A model generated the notes under the pieces. The model saw only the letters and a program-made list of their open reading frames with translations. It ran no database searches and was not told the origin of the DNA. Positions 1 to 8,301 of a stretch of 64,000 bases of DNA are shown one piece after another. The DNA comes from Lysinibacillus fusiformis (GTDB lineage Bacteria > Bacillota > Bacilli > Bacillales_A > Planococcaceae), in NCBI RefSeq assembly GCF_003049525.1, contig NZ_PYWL01000001.1, positions 868,001-932,000 on the forward strand. The letters run 5' to 3'. Position 1 is the first letter of the stretch; each line of letters begins with the position of its first letter. The position numbers and the translations under genes are program-made.

Positions 1-136
1 CGGTTACGCCTTGTGTCTGTAACTCTGTTTCTGTAATCATCAGGGCAAGTCTAAAGCATTCCCATTGGTGAGCTTTCAGCGCACCCCAGGTAAAGACTGC
101 AGCTTGACCCCATTCTGATTGTGGTATAGCGTGCAT
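1..136 (-). CDS. Phage tail-region protein, partial (C-terminus outside window)
   Basis: An open frame runs from ATG at 136 off the left edge and begins MHAIPQSEWGQAAVFTW. It is preceded by a good ribosome binding site (GTAGGTGAG) that overlaps the stop region of the neighbour at 147. Only 45 residues are visible and no family is recognised. Position just downstream of the tail fibre-like gene, in the same direction, suggests a tail-tip or distal tail component; that is inference from order only. Confidence 0.6.
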   Translation of the reverse strand, partial: MHAIPQSEWGQAAVFTWGALKAHQWECFRLALMITETELQTQGVT

Positions 137-146
137 AGTTACTCAC

Positions 147-494
147 CTACTTCAAACGAACAATCAAATAGTTTTTAGGTATCTTGTATTGGCTTGATAC
201 ATCGATATTCTTTGTAAATTCGGCTTGCGATTTAAACAGCAAATTGCCACCTGTTTTTGCGTCAAAAATGCCGATGTGTGAAATATCTCCCCACGACTCT
301 GTAGCAATAGGAAATAAAATATCTATGTTATTAGAAGTTTGACCATCTGTGGGTGTTGCAAATATCCCTTGCTGTCTCGCATAACTCGCTGTGTTTACTT
401 CAACATCATTGTTAAAGAGGGCTACATATACTGTTGTTGTCCTTAAATTGTCCGTAAGAACTTTATTTTTCAAATAGACTGTCATGTGATTCAT
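147..494 (-). CDS. Phage tail structural protein, tail-fibre-like
   Basis: A protein of 115 residues. Its N-terminal third contains the pattern TTTVYVALFNNDVEV, which resembles a small family of phage tail-fibre-associated structural proteins that share a VYVALF motif. It starts with ATG at 494, overlapping the stop of the baseplate J gene by 4 bases, with GGAGGTG at good spacing, so translation is coupled. Lying directly after the baseplate gene, it may sit at the baseplate periphery or join fibre to baseplate. The family assignment is from memory of the motif and is moderate at best. Confidence 0.6.
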   Translation of the reverse strand: MNHMTVYLKNKVLTDNLRTTTVYVALFNNDVEVNTASYARQQGIFATPTDGQTSNNIDILFPIATESWGDISHIGIFDAKTGGNLLFKSQAEFTKNIDVSSQYKIPKNYLIVRLK

Positions 495-1531
495 TCATTA
501 ACACCTCCCATTACTGGCACCCCATCATCAGGAATAACCACATTAGCAGTTGATCCATTGATTAATAAATCCTGATAATCTAATACGCCCTCGCTATCGA
601 TAACTTCACTACCTGTTTTTGCATAGCTAACATAGGATGCTTTAAAAGCAATTTCTTTTAGATATTCAATCATATTTTCCTTTATATATTGCTTAACAAT
701 TGGTTCGGTGTATCCATCCGCTAAACTCAAAGAAGCTGAAATATTAATTGGTACACCAATAGCTGCTATAACGTTTAAATCTTCTACCCCAAAAGGCATT
801 TGCTCTAATATATGGTCATATACTTTTTGCACTAATTCATCATTAGCAGGTAATTTATTCGCATCGATTACAACTACTTTCATTGATAGTGGGCCATTGT
901 AGCGAGGGAATATCTTTGCATCACCAACGCCTGTCACTTCTAAGGCCCATTCACGATAATGATATTTGTTGCCTGCCTTACCTGGGCGCTGCAGCTTGTC
1001 ATAATATCGTTGGCGTAAATCGTTATCCGTTTCCGCATCATAGCCATCCACAACAGGCTCAGGATTGTACACATTGATTAAGCCAGGAATCGATACAGGG
1101 AAGTGTTTAATTGTATTAGCTGGCACATTCCCTATTTGGCCAAACTCGTTACACTGTATTCTGACATGAGCTAATCCACTTTCATTAAGTGTTACTTCTT
1201 CAATTACTGTAAATAAAATGGTGTCAGTACCTACTATTTCGCCAGTTCTTACAATCGTTCCAGCTGCACCCGATACTATGACAGTCGTTGTCGCTTGCGT
1301 GGCCAACTTTCGGCTTTGTCCTGTTCGTTGATATACGGTACGTGTTAATTCATCACCTGTTAATTTTTCAACGTCCAATTTATCTTGTACTTCCGCAATC
1401 ATCTTTTGCTGATTTGCAAACTCAACAGCTGCAGGCTTTGTTACATCATAAATAAACTCCCCTTTTGCCTTGTCGTACTCGTCATTAATGCCGGACATCA
1501 TGCGATCATGAATAAGTTTTTCATCTTCCAT
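491..1531 (-). CDS. Baseplate J-like protein (XkdT-like)
   Basis: A 346-residue protein of the baseplate J/gp47 family, the wedge component of contractile-tail baseplates. The central TGVGDAKIFPRYNGPLSM stretch, followed by a VVVIDANKLPA strand and an INISASLSLADGY segment, is typical of XkdT and P2 gpJ. The stop of the upstream gene at 1532 abuts the ATG at 1531, with an AAAGGGGGTGG ribosome site. It lies in the XkdP-Q-R-S-T order seen in PBSX. Length is close to that of XkdT. Together with XkdS-like and XkdR-like neighbours it should form the baseplate at the tail end. Confidence 0.92.
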   Translation of the reverse strand: MEDEKLIHDRMMSGINDEYDKAKGEFIYDVTKPAAVEFANQQKMIAEVQDKLDVEKLTGDELTRTVYQRTGQSRKLATQATTTVIVSGAAGTIVRTGEIVGTDTILFTVIEEVTLNESGLAHVRIQCNEFGQIGNVPANTIKHFPVSIPGLINVYNPEPVVDGYDAETDNDLRQRYYDKLQRPGKAGNKYHYREWALEVTGVGDAKIFPRYNGPLSMKVVVIDANKLPANDELVQKVYDHILEQMPFGVEDLNVIAAIGVPINISASLSLADGYTEPIVKQYIKENMIEYLKEIAFKASYVSYAKTGSEVIDSEGVLDYQDLLINGSTANVVIPDDGVPVMGGVNE

Positions 1532-1978
1532 TTAAGCCGCCACCCCCTTTAACTGTTCATCCATATCAAATGCCCCTTCTACAGTAACGACTCTAAATTT
1601 TATCCGCATCCATTTTCCATCACGCTCAAATTGCCACTCTTGTACTTCTTGAATGTGCGTATGTTCCAATAATGCTGCAGTAACTTCTCGTTTGATTTCT
1701 GCCTCTATAAAAGCGCGCGGCAAGCTAGAACCTATTAAATCGTCCAGTGTTGCACCGTAATTTTCATCTTTATAAATCCTGAATCGAAAGCGCTCAGTCT
1801 TTAAGACTTTTATGATCCATTGCTTTAATGTTTCAAGACCATGAATGGCAACCATCTTCCCATTACGAATCACAAAGTCGCCTTTATCAAAGTCATATAA
1901 AAAAGACTTACCTAGTGGTGGCAAGTCCGTTTCGTTTTCCTGTGTATTAAATTCTAGTTCTGTAATCTTAGGTAACAT
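1532..1978 (-). CDS. DUF2634 baseplate protein (XkdS-like)
   Basis: A 148-residue protein like XkdS and the gp25-type baseplate subunits. The middle contains RFRFRIYKDENYGATLDDLIG and a conserved acidic/aromatic C-terminal half (VQEWQFERDGKWMRIKFRV). The start is taken as ATG at 1978 rather than the TTG one codon upstream, because GGCGGTGAAG lies at the right distance. It overlaps the end of the XkdR-like gene by 11 bases. In contractile tails the gp25-like protein helps start sheath assembly on the baseplate. Confidence 0.85.
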   Translation of the reverse strand: MLPKITELEFNTQENETDLPPLGKSFLYDFDKGDFVIRNGKMVAIHGLETLKQWIIKVLKTERFRFRIYKDENYGATLDDLIGSSLPRAFIEAEIKREVTAALLEHTHIQEVQEWQFERDGKWMRIKFRVVTVEGAFDMDEQLKGVAA

Positions 1979-2249
1979 CAAACTTCACCGCCTTATCGAT
2001 CACAAAATACATTTGTTCATCAGCTGTTGGAATTAAAATAACTTCATCACCATTTATCAAGCCTTTAGTAACAACCGTTTCAGTAAATATTAATTGTTCA
2101 TTATCTAAAGTGATTGTTTCGTTTAACTGTATATTCGTGTTAGGCGGAGGCGCAATGACTTTTCCAGTTGTCATAGATTTAGCGGCATTTGCTGTTGTGG
2201 GATCTTGGCCACCTTTAATAAGAATAGCTAGTTCCGTCAAAGCATCCAT
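1968..2249 (-). CDS. DUF2577 baseplate protein (XkdR-like)
   Basis: A small protein (93 residues) with the features of the DUF2577/XkdR family: an N-terminal helix with a conserved GG-x-PTT segment, then a beta-rich domain containing LINGDEVILIPTADEQMYFVIDKA, which resembles a spike-associated OB-like fold. It starts one base after the stop of the XkdQ-like gene (TAAATG). Family proteins are encoded between the hub (XkdQ) and the gp25-like (XkdS) genes, exactly as here. Function within the baseplate is not established. Confidence 0.85.
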   Translation of the reverse strand: MDALTELAILIKGGQDPTTANAAKSMTTGKVIAPPPNTNIQLNETITLDNEQLIFTETVVTKGLINGDEVILIPTADEQMYFVIDKAVKFDVT

Positions 2250-3230
2250 TTACTTCACCTCTAAACTAGGTTTCATGGTATGAATCCCATTGCTGATTGT
2301 ATGAAGCACGTCTTTAATAAGAAAAGTGCCCTTAATGCCTGTCACTGGTTCTTCTAATTTAAACAGTCGGCCAGCTCTGAAATTATCGTTTCCCATTAAT
2401 TCTACGCTGTTTTCTTCTACAACTTTTGATAATTGTTTTAACTCATTTTCGGCTACCTTAGCAGCACTCTTTTTTTCTTTCTGATCCAGTTTCACGACTT
2501 TCTGCAGACGACCGTATTTGTTGACCATTTTCGTGTCTGACTTCTGCAAAACTACTTTGTCATTATTTCCAACGACCTGAATCGTATTAATCATGTCGAC
2601 AATGCTACGCTTTTTAGAAGGTTTCATAATAACCGAATTAATATCGTAGGATGTGCCACCGCCAAAGAGTTGAAAGGTTCCAGTAACCACTACATTATTT
2701 TGCTTTTCAATGTATAGTTTGCCCTGGCGCATTTCCATGAGATATTTCACGCCTAACGATTGCTCTGCAGCCGTTAGAATTTCTTTGATAATCTCACTTA
2801 CTTTTTTCTCGTTAAAGATTTTTGAAATGGATTTAGGGATTGAAACAATATTACCAATTGGCACGTTAAAATCTTTCAGGATTTTCTTGATACATGCGTC
2901 TGCAGATAGTTTTTTAAATTGATATACAGCTGTGGATTTATTTAAGTAAAAGGCATAATCAAACCCAATGTAAGCGATAGGTGAAGTGCCACTTTTTAGC
3001 TCGTCTACAATAATTACGCGTGTGATCTCTTTACCATTATTAAGTAAAACTACCATATCCCCTATGTCACAAGGATTCTTAGGAAAATGTTTCGTATCAT
3101 TGAACGCAATACTAAAATTTAGTTCGTCTCCTAGTTCATCAATGTTACTACGCCAGGTTAAGGTACCTATCATTGGTGTAATATTTATCTTGGTATCACC
3201 CTTGATTAACCATAATTCGTGGGCCATCAT
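2250..3230 (-). CDS. Baseplate hub protein (XkdQ / late control gene D-like)
   Basis: A 326-residue hub protein like XkdQ/YqbQ and P2 gpD, which form the trimeric hub carrying the spike. The N-terminal beta domain (IGTLTWRSNIDELGDELNFSI) and the C-terminal NDNFRAGRLFKLEEPVTGIKG motif with IKDVLHTISNGIHTM are characteristic. ATG at 3230 and ATG at 3227 are both usable; the GAAGGTGAA site favours neither strongly. It overlaps the stop of the upstream gene (ATGA), so the pair is translationally coupled. Confidence 0.9.
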   Translation of the reverse strand: MMAHELWLIKGDTKINITPMIGTLTWRSNIDELGDELNFSIAFNDTKHFPKNPCDIGDMVVLLNNGKEITRVIIVDELKSGTSPIAYIGFDYAFYLNKSTAVYQFKKLSADACIKKILKDFNVPIGNIVSIPKSISKIFNEKKVSEIIKEILTAAEQSLGVKYLMEMRQGKLYIEKQNNVVVTGTFQLFGGGTSYDINSVIMKPSKKRSIVDMINTIQVVGNNDKVVLQKSDTKMVNKYGRLQKVVKLDQKEKKSAAKVAENELKQLSKVVEENSVELMGNDNFRAGRLFKLEEPVTGIKGTFLIKDVLHTISNGIHTMKPSLEVK

Positions 3231-3649
3231 TTCACCTTCTTTTTATTGAGATTAATAAACTTAAACTCAGATAAAGCGAGCGTATAATAAACATCACCTG
3301 ATCCATCTTGCACGCCTGCCTCAAAGTTATCGATGACAACAGGTATATTAATGGGTGTATTCGTAATGATTAATCGAATCGGGACTCGTCTATCAATCCA
3401 TGATTGGATGATTTCATAATACTCCCACCCCAAATATTTGTTGTTCCGTGAAAATGGGTATGCCTTAGACGGAAAGAAAGAGTCAAATGCCAATGACTTC
3501 AACCCTCTTTGACCAATCAATTTAATATCGCCTTGATTAATAGTCGTATAGGTTTCATGATTTAGAGGACTTGCTATCTTAAATTCTGACGGTACGATAG
3601 GAAGTTGAATAACCTGTTCACGATTATTGATACTTAAAAATATGTCCAT
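3227..3649 (-). CDS. XkdP-like baseplate protein lacking a LysM domain
   Basis: A 140-residue protein whose N-terminal region (VIQLPIVPSEFKI ... YTTINQGDIKLIGQRGLKSLAF) matches the conserved start of XkdP/YqbP baseplate proteins. Those usually run past 200 residues and end in a LysM peptidoglycan-binding domain. Here the protein stops after the first domain at a normal stop codon, with the hub gene overlapping it. The short form is therefore probably native, not a frameshift product: no LysM-like remnant is visible between it and the hub gene. It sits between tape measure and hub, the usual place. Confidence 0.82.
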   Translation of the reverse strand: MDIFLSINNREQVIQLPIVPSEFKIASPLNHETYTTINQGDIKLIGQRGLKSLAFDSFFPSKAYPFSRNNKYLGWEYYEIIQSWIDRRVPIRLIITNTPINIPVVIDNFEAGVQDGSGDVYYTLALSEFKFINLNKKKVK

Positions 3650-3662
3650 CTATTCAACCCCC

Positions 3663-5687
3663 TTATAAATTGGCGTATCTTAATTTAAGTAACGGTACTA
3701 CTTCATTAACTACTTCCATTGCTGTAATACCTTTAGCGTTTAAGTTCTGAATGATTATATTTACACCGCCACTATTTGCAGGTGTAGCCTGTGAAGTACT
3801 TCCCCCAGGTGTTGGACTTGCTACCGCAACAGGTGAAGGCTGCACCATTTGATCCACATTATCTATTGATCCACCAGCTGCACGAATCCTTTCAGATTGT
3901 CGAGCCGGAATGACCATTTCATCCTTATGCAGTTCAGCTATGTAACCATCATAGGGCACACGATCTAAACCGCTGGCATGTGATCCCGAAATGAATTTAC
4001 CTACAGAACCTGCAGCCTTTCCAATAGCACCACCAATTTTTGAAACCCATTCAGGCGGTTGAAAGCTTAGGATTGCATTTTTAAAGCTGATAAACTTGTC
4101 ATACAATCCCTTAAAAAAGCCTGTAACAGGCTGTATTTTTTGAGCAGCCCAATCATAAATGCCTCCGAATACTTCTTTTGTCGTGGCCCACAACTCGCCT
4201 GCTTTTGCCTTAACCGTATCCCAATTTCGATATAACAAGACACCTGCCGCAACTACTGCAGCTATGCCGATAACTACCCAAGTCAAAGGACTGGCAAGCA
4301 TGGCCGTATTCATGGCCCACTGTCCGGCTGTCGCTAGGCCCATTGCTGTTTTAAAACCCTGGACCATAGTTGTAACAGTTGAAATGACTTTCAATGTCCC
4401 CATTCCTGCTGCCACAATCCCTGCAGCTGTACCAACACCAATAAGCGTTTCTTTAATAGGTCCCCAATTTTCTCTTACTGTATTGCCAAATTCAAAGGCT
4501 TTTTGTACAATCCCTTGAATTTTAGGAACCAATTCATCAGCTTTTTGTGCAACGCCCTGTAAAAACTCTTGTGCTCCTGCACCGTTTACAACATCGGCTA
4601 TTCCTACCTGCAATTCTCGCCATGATGAAATTAGCCTGTTTTTTAGACTTCCTTCCACTTTGGCGGCCGCTGAATCTGTCGCTCCTTCAAAATCCTTCAT
4701 GGCGTCTTTTGAACCAAGCATTGCATACATGGCCCCTGCTTCGAGGTCTTCCCATTTTGTACCGAATAGTGAAACAGCTAATTGATTGGCTGTTACCTGG
4801 TCATCCATTCCTTTTAACTCGGCTGTAACAGCACTCGCAACCTCGGCTACAGTCGCTTCGCCACGGTTAAAACTTTCCCAAAGGTCAAATGTCGATTTAC
4901 TCATGGCTGAGAATGTTTCATCCGTTGACTTCGAGCCATCTTTAACCCTGATCTGAAACTCTTTCATGACGTCATTTACGTAATCCAGGTTATAAACGCC
5001 AGCTTTCGCGCCTCGTTCCATAATGCCGAAATATTCTTCTGCACTATAGCCCATTGTCCCAAATAACGATGAATACTCAGCTACATTGTCAAACATTTCA
5101 TTAGAGAAGTTTAATCCTCGTTGACCACCTGCAGTAAATAAGTCGAACGCCTTATCTGCTGAGATTCCAAAGGCCTCCATCATATTGTTTGTGCCGCGAG
5201 TGACCTCGTTCACATCACCATCAAACGTTTTTGCTAGCAACATTGCATTAGAAGTGACTTTGCCAAGTTCCCCATTATCAATATTTTTCATATTTTGTCT
5301 TACACGCGCTAATGAATTTGTGACTTCATCGATGTTTTCCCCATAACCTTTGCTAAAAACTTCTTTAGCTGCATTTCCGTACACGCCCATTTGTTCTGCA
5401 GTTGCGCCAGTCTGAGCCTGTAACATATCCAGCGAGCTACCCATATCCAAGACGGTTTTACCGACACTTGCCCCAAATGCCGCAACTCCTGCAGTACCTA
5501 AAGCCGCTGCACCAGCACCAACCGTTTTAAAAATCCTTGTTGCACCTTGTCCAAAGCGTTGAATATGGTTCCCCACTCTTGTGATACCTCGGCCGAAATC
5601 ATCAGCTCGATCACTAGCACGTCTTAAATTGCTAGAAAAATCACGGTCTTGCAAGGTAAGAACTGCAGATATAACCCTGTTTCCCAA
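3663..5687 (-). CDS. Tail tape measure protein
   Basis: A 674-residue tape measure protein of the TP901/XkdO type that sets tail tube length and is expelled at DNA entry. The N-terminus is a helical core (FSSNLRRASDRADDFGRG), followed by the conserved domain with MLQAQTGATAEQM and TFDGDVNEVTRGTNNMMEAFG. Two or three hydrophobic segments lie around residues 415-500 (PLTWVVIGIAAVVAAGVLL), as expected for a protein that crosses the membrane. The start is a TTG at 5687 with AAGGCGGTGAGG. It is about half the length of PBSX XkdO (roughly 1,300 residues), predicting a short tail. No C-terminal peptidase domain is visible. Confidence 0.92.
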   Translation of the reverse strand: MGNRVISAVLTLQDRDFSSNLRRASDRADDFGRGITRVGNHIQRFGQGATRIFKTVGAGAAALGTAGVAAFGASVGKTVLDMGSSLDMLQAQTGATAEQMGVYGNAAKEVFSKGYGENIDEVTNSLARVRQNMKNIDNGELGKVTSNAMLLAKTFDGDVNEVTRGTNNMMEAFGISADKAFDLFTAGGQRGLNFSNEMFDNVAEYSSLFGTMGYSAEEYFGIMERGAKAGVYNLDYVNDVMKEFQIRVKDGSKSTDETFSAMSKSTFDLWESFNRGEATVAEVASAVTAELKGMDDQVTANQLAVSLFGTKWEDLEAGAMYAMLGSKDAMKDFEGATDSAAAKVEGSLKNRLISSWRELQVGIADVVNGAGAQEFLQGVAQKADELVPKIQGIVQKAFEFGNTVRENWGPIKETLIGVGTAAGIVAAGMGTLKVISTVTTMVQGFKTAMGLATAGQWAMNTAMLASPLTWVVIGIAAVVAAGVLLYRNWDTVKAKAGELWATTKEVFGGIYDWAAQKIQPVTGFFKGLYDKFISFKNAILSFQPPEWVSKIGGAIGKAAGSVGKFISGSHASGLDRVPYDGYIAELHKDEMVIPARQSERIRAAGGSIDNVDQMVQPSPVAVASPTPGGSTSQATPANSGGVNIIIQNLNAKGITAMEVVNEVVPLLKLRYANL

Positions 5688-5703
5688 TTCCTCACCGCCT
5701 TTA

Positions 5704-5746
5704 CAAAAGAAAAAAGCTAGAACGGTATTGTAATCAACGCTCCAGC
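5704..5746 (-). terminator. Hairpin with U-run between tail chaperone and tape measure
   Basis: On the minus strand, GCTGGAGCG (5746-5738) pairs with CGTTCTAGC (5724-5716), nine pairs including two G-U, followed by TTTTTTCTTTT. It overlaps the end of the frameshifted chaperone frame and precedes the tape measure start by under 30 bases. It could reduce or attenuate transcription into the tape measure gene; strength is unknown. Confidence 0.45.
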
Positions 5747-6288
5747 TTTCATATATTTGTTTCTTTCTTCTAATTCCTTATCCATACTCGCTGTCATAAA
5801 TAGCTTTTCATCATAAGGTAAATTTAACAGTTCATCAAGTTTACGGCCTTTTTGAGTGTAGTGATGAAGAAAATAAAAATCATCATCACTATCAATTAGT
5901 TTTTTATCGCTTTAACGCCGCCTTTTTTGTATCCTGCAAGCTCGAAAGCAACCTCTGACAATTGAGCAATCTCACCAGGTTCAAAGATTTTAGAAACAAC
6001 ATCAGTAGGCAATGTGCCTCCGTATGCCTTTTGTAATTCAGGATCTTTTAAATCAGGTTCCACCATTGTGTTATAGACCATGTATTCGTCTGCGTCTGTA
6101 TCGTTGTTTTCGTCTCGCGTCATTTTCATTGTATCTACACATAAAGATTTTTCAGGTTTACGCAATACAACTTCAACGCCTAAACGCTCTACAATCACTG
6201 TCTCAGTGACATCGTCCTTTACCTGGTATTTTTCTTTTTCCTTTAATAAATCCGTAACTGATAATCTTTTAATAGTTTTTTTAGACAT
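5717..6288 (-). CDS. Tail assembly chaperone, long form made by -1 frameshift
   Basis: Translating to the slippery site at 5905-5899 and then slipping back one base gives 130 + 60 = 190 residues. The extension starts LIDSDDDFYFLHHYTQKGR and contains ELLNLPYDEKLFMTASMDKE, the pattern typical of the T part of G/GT chaperones. It has no start codon or ribosome site of its own. The -1 frame stays open for exactly 60 codons to a TAG at 5719. In lambda and most long-tailed phages the short and long chaperone forms load onto the tape measure protein before tube assembly, and the gene lies just before the tape measure, as here. Confidence 0.85.
5896..6288 (-). CDS. Tail assembly chaperone, short form (XkdN-like)
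   Basis: The zero-frame product, 130 residues, like XkdN and the G protein of other phages. It begins MSKKTIKRLSVTDLLKEKEKYQ and ends GYKKGGVKAIKN, where the last two codons belong to the slippery heptamer. Start ATG at 6288 follows GGAGGAAACATAA. Cytoplasmic chaperone for the tape measure protein; absent from the mature virion in related phages. Mostly acidic and helical. Confidence 0.88.
   Translation of the reverse strand: MSKKTIKRLSVTDLLKEKEKYQVKDDVTETVIVERLGVEVVLRKPEKSLCVDTMKMTRDENNDTDADEYMVYNTMVEPDLKDPELQKAYGGTLPTDVVSKIFEPGEIAQLSEVAFELAGYKKGGVKAIKN
5899..5905 (-). promoter_or_regulatory. Slippery heptamer A AAA AAC for programmed -1 frameshifting
   Basis: In the zero frame the message reads ATA AAA AAC TAA, so the heptamer A AAA AAC sits directly before the stop codon. 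Backward slip of both tRNAs moves ribosomes into the 60-codon frame described for 5717-6288. A AAA AAC is one of the most efficient bacterial -1 slip sites. Confidence 0.88.
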
Positions 6289-6312
6289 TTATGTTTCCTC
6301 CGTTATATTTAT

Positions 6313-6750
6313 TTAGGCGCCAATTAAATCAATTGGATCATAGTCCGCAAAGTTAAATGGTAATTCTTCTGAACCAATTGTTTTTTGTGCAAATTGCATT
6401 AACATGAATTCATTGAAAGTTACTTCTTTGATAGCTATACGCTCAGAACCGAAAGCGTCAGGATCGGCAAGTTTACCCACAAGACTAACCTCAGGTACCT
6501 TACCCTTTTTAACATCAACCGCTAATAACTTCGCTCCTCGGCTATAAACCTTTTTCACTTTCAAAGAGCCTTCGCCTGTCCAACCTGTCATTTTTTTGTG
6601 TGTGGCTGGATCTTCTGCCATGTTTACATCTTCGTAATCAATAGAAACTTTAGCTTCGAACTCCTCAACATCTAGCCATTTTTCATTGTTTACCCACACG
6701 CTGCCATAAGTACCGTTGATCACTTGATTAGGTTTGAATTTTTTACTCAT
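6313..6750 (-). CDS. Tail tube protein (XkdM-like)
   Basis: A 145-residue tube subunit of the XkdM family, which polymerises into the inner tail tube. Features seen are NQVINGTYGSVWVNNEKWLDVEEFEAKV, GWTGEGSLKVKKVYSR and the C-terminal EELPFNFADYDPID, all typical. Good ribosome site GGAGGGGAACAG before ATG. It lies directly after the sheath gene and before the tail chaperone, the standard order. Confidence 0.9.
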   Translation of the reverse strand: MSKKFKPNQVINGTYGSVWVNNEKWLDVEEFEAKVSIDYEDVNMAEDPATHKKMTGWTGEGSLKVKKVYSRGAKLLAVDVKKGKVPEVSLVGKLADPDAFGSERIAIKEVTFNEFMLMQFAQKTIGSEELPFNFADYDPIDLIGA

Positions 6751-6762
6751 CTGTTCCCCTCC

Positions 6763-7818
6763 TTAAATCGCAATATCTAAATCTAAGTCCTCCATAGCGT
6801 CAACGATTTTAACTTTTCCACCTAAATATACGTTGCGCTTAAAGGTTCTTTCCTTCACTTTTTGATCGTCCCAATCAGATGTATCAACACCGATTTTCTC
6901 CCATGCGGCACGTTGTTTTTTCACATCAACTTCTGCTAAATTATCGAATTTAGGATCTAGTATTTCTTGATCTCCTAAGCCTGAAAAATAAACATTAATA
7001 GACTGTAAAAATAGTACCTGGTTATCATAGGTATTGTTTAATTTACCGATGTAATATTTATCAAAGGTTGTCCGAATATCGTCTTTCATCATGTCCTGTA
7101 CCTCCATGATACGGATTGATTTAAAGTCTTCCGTTTTCACCCCTGTAAGTGTCGTTAAACTATTTACACCGCGTCCAATTTTAATGACTTCTCCGTCATT
7201 AATAAGAATTAGTTCGCCTTTATCAACAGCTTCATCAGGATCTTCAATTTCTGTAATACTATCGATTTCGGGTAGCTCGTAATAAGTGGATGAACGAGTA
7301 AATGGCACACCTGCTAAAATGCCAGCAATTCGGCATGTATATTCAGATGTTGTGTACTCTTTTTCTTTTACCTTGATTCCTGTAGTTGTGAAATTTATAA
7401 TCCCTTCATGATCCGCTAAGGTGTTAGGTAATACTGCTTTGAAAGTCTTTTTCTCCACACGTTTTTTCTTGATCCAAGATTCAATAGCAGCTGTATCAGC
7501 GTCCTTAATGCCTGGAATGGCCAAGTAATTAAAGCGTTTATTATTTAGGCGTTGCAATGCGTCAGTGTAATTCTCTGCAGTTGTTGGCAATCGCTCAATA
7601 ATTACTTTGCTTGGTGTTCCGATAAATGTTTTTTGAATGTAATCCAGGTTTGCCCGAGACCATTCATTTGTTTTTACTTCATCAAAGCTTTTGTAAATCA
7701 CTGTATCAGCTGTCTGCACTTCATCTTTTAAGATCAAAGCAACTATTCCTAGCTGGCTACGCGTGATAACCGTATCGGCTTTACCAATAAACTCAATATT
7801 AATTTGCGGTAGGCCCAT
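6763..7818 (-). CDS. Tail sheath protein (XkdK-like, compact form)
   Basis: A 351-residue contractile sheath subunit. Starts MGLPQINIEFIGKADTVITRSQLGI; the C-terminal domain includes DDIRTTFDKYYIGKLNNTYDNQVLFL and ends with the tube-contacting region VYLGGKVKIVDAMEDLDLDIAI. XkdK of PBSX is longer (about 466 residues); compact sheaths of about 350 residues are known from clostridial phages and tailocins, where the surface-exposed insertion is missing. That reduction appears to apply here. Presence of a sheath shows a myovirus-type tail. Confidence 0.92.
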   Translation of the reverse strand: MGLPQINIEFIGKADTVITRSQLGIVALILKDEVQTADTVIYKSFDEVKTNEWSRANLDYIQKTFIGTPSKVIIERLPTTAENYTDALQRLNNKRFNYLAIPGIKDADTAAIESWIKKKRVEKKTFKAVLPNTLADHEGIINFTTTGIKVKEKEYTTSEYTCRIAGILAGVPFTRSSTYYELPEIDSITEIEDPDEAVDKGELILINDGEVIKIGRGVNSLTTLTGVKTEDFKSIRIMEVQDMMKDDIRTTFDKYYIGKLNNTYDNQVLFLQSINVYFSGLGDQEILDPKFDNLAEVDVKKQRAAWEKIGVDTSDWDDQKVKERTFKRNVYLGGKVKIVDAMEDLDLDIAI

Positions 7819-7821
7819 TGT

Positions 7822-8301
7822 TTAATCCCCTTCCTCAACCAATTCGCCCATAAGCTCAATTGGATATTTTTCATAAAAATCTTTGCCATTTTTTATTTCA
7901 TCTTCGAAACCAACGTCTTCATTTTCATATTCACGACCATCAAAGAATTGAAGATCAAATTCAAACTGCAGCACGCCATCTATTTCATCAAAATTCGGTT
8001 CGTTTATATCTAAATGGCGATCCTCAATTGTGAATTTAAGATCAAATAGATTACCTAGTGTTTCCTGAACATCTAATAACTCAATCGAGTAATCATTTTC
8101 ATCTTTAGGAAAATAAAAAATGCGAACCGTACAAGCCCTTTCAACTTGTGTCAAATGGCCTTCACGCTTCACATTATCTAATTCCACTTTGAATGATGGC
8201 CGTGTAAAACCTTCATTTGCTGCTTTACTTGAAACATCCATATCAAAATTTGATTGTAACTTTTTATTGATTGTTGTTTTTATCTGTTTAAATGTAATCA
8301 T
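7822..8301 (-). CDS. Tail terminator/completion-like protein (DUF6838-like)
   Basis: A 159-residue protein, MITFKQIKTTINKKLQSNF at the start and rich in acidic residues at the C-terminus. The KVELDNVKREGHLTQVERACTVRIFYFP segment and the position between the gp10-like gene and the sheath gene match the tail-terminator family found in PBSX-like phages (XkdJ position). The ATG overlaps the upstream stop (ATGA). Role in capping the tail at the head-tail joint is inferred from family and order. Confidence 0.72.
   Translation of the reverse strand: MITFKQIKTTINKKLQSNFDMDVSSKAANEGFTRPSFKVELDNVKREGHLTQVERACTVRIFYFPKDENDYSIELLDVQETLGNLFDLKFTIEDRHLDINEPNFDEIDGVLQFEFDLQFFDGREYENEDVGFEDEIKNGKDFYEKYPIELMGELVEEGD

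Noticed and set aside
5717..5898. A separate small gene after the XkdN-like gene
   Set aside because: No start codon with a ribosome site; best explained as the frameshift extension.
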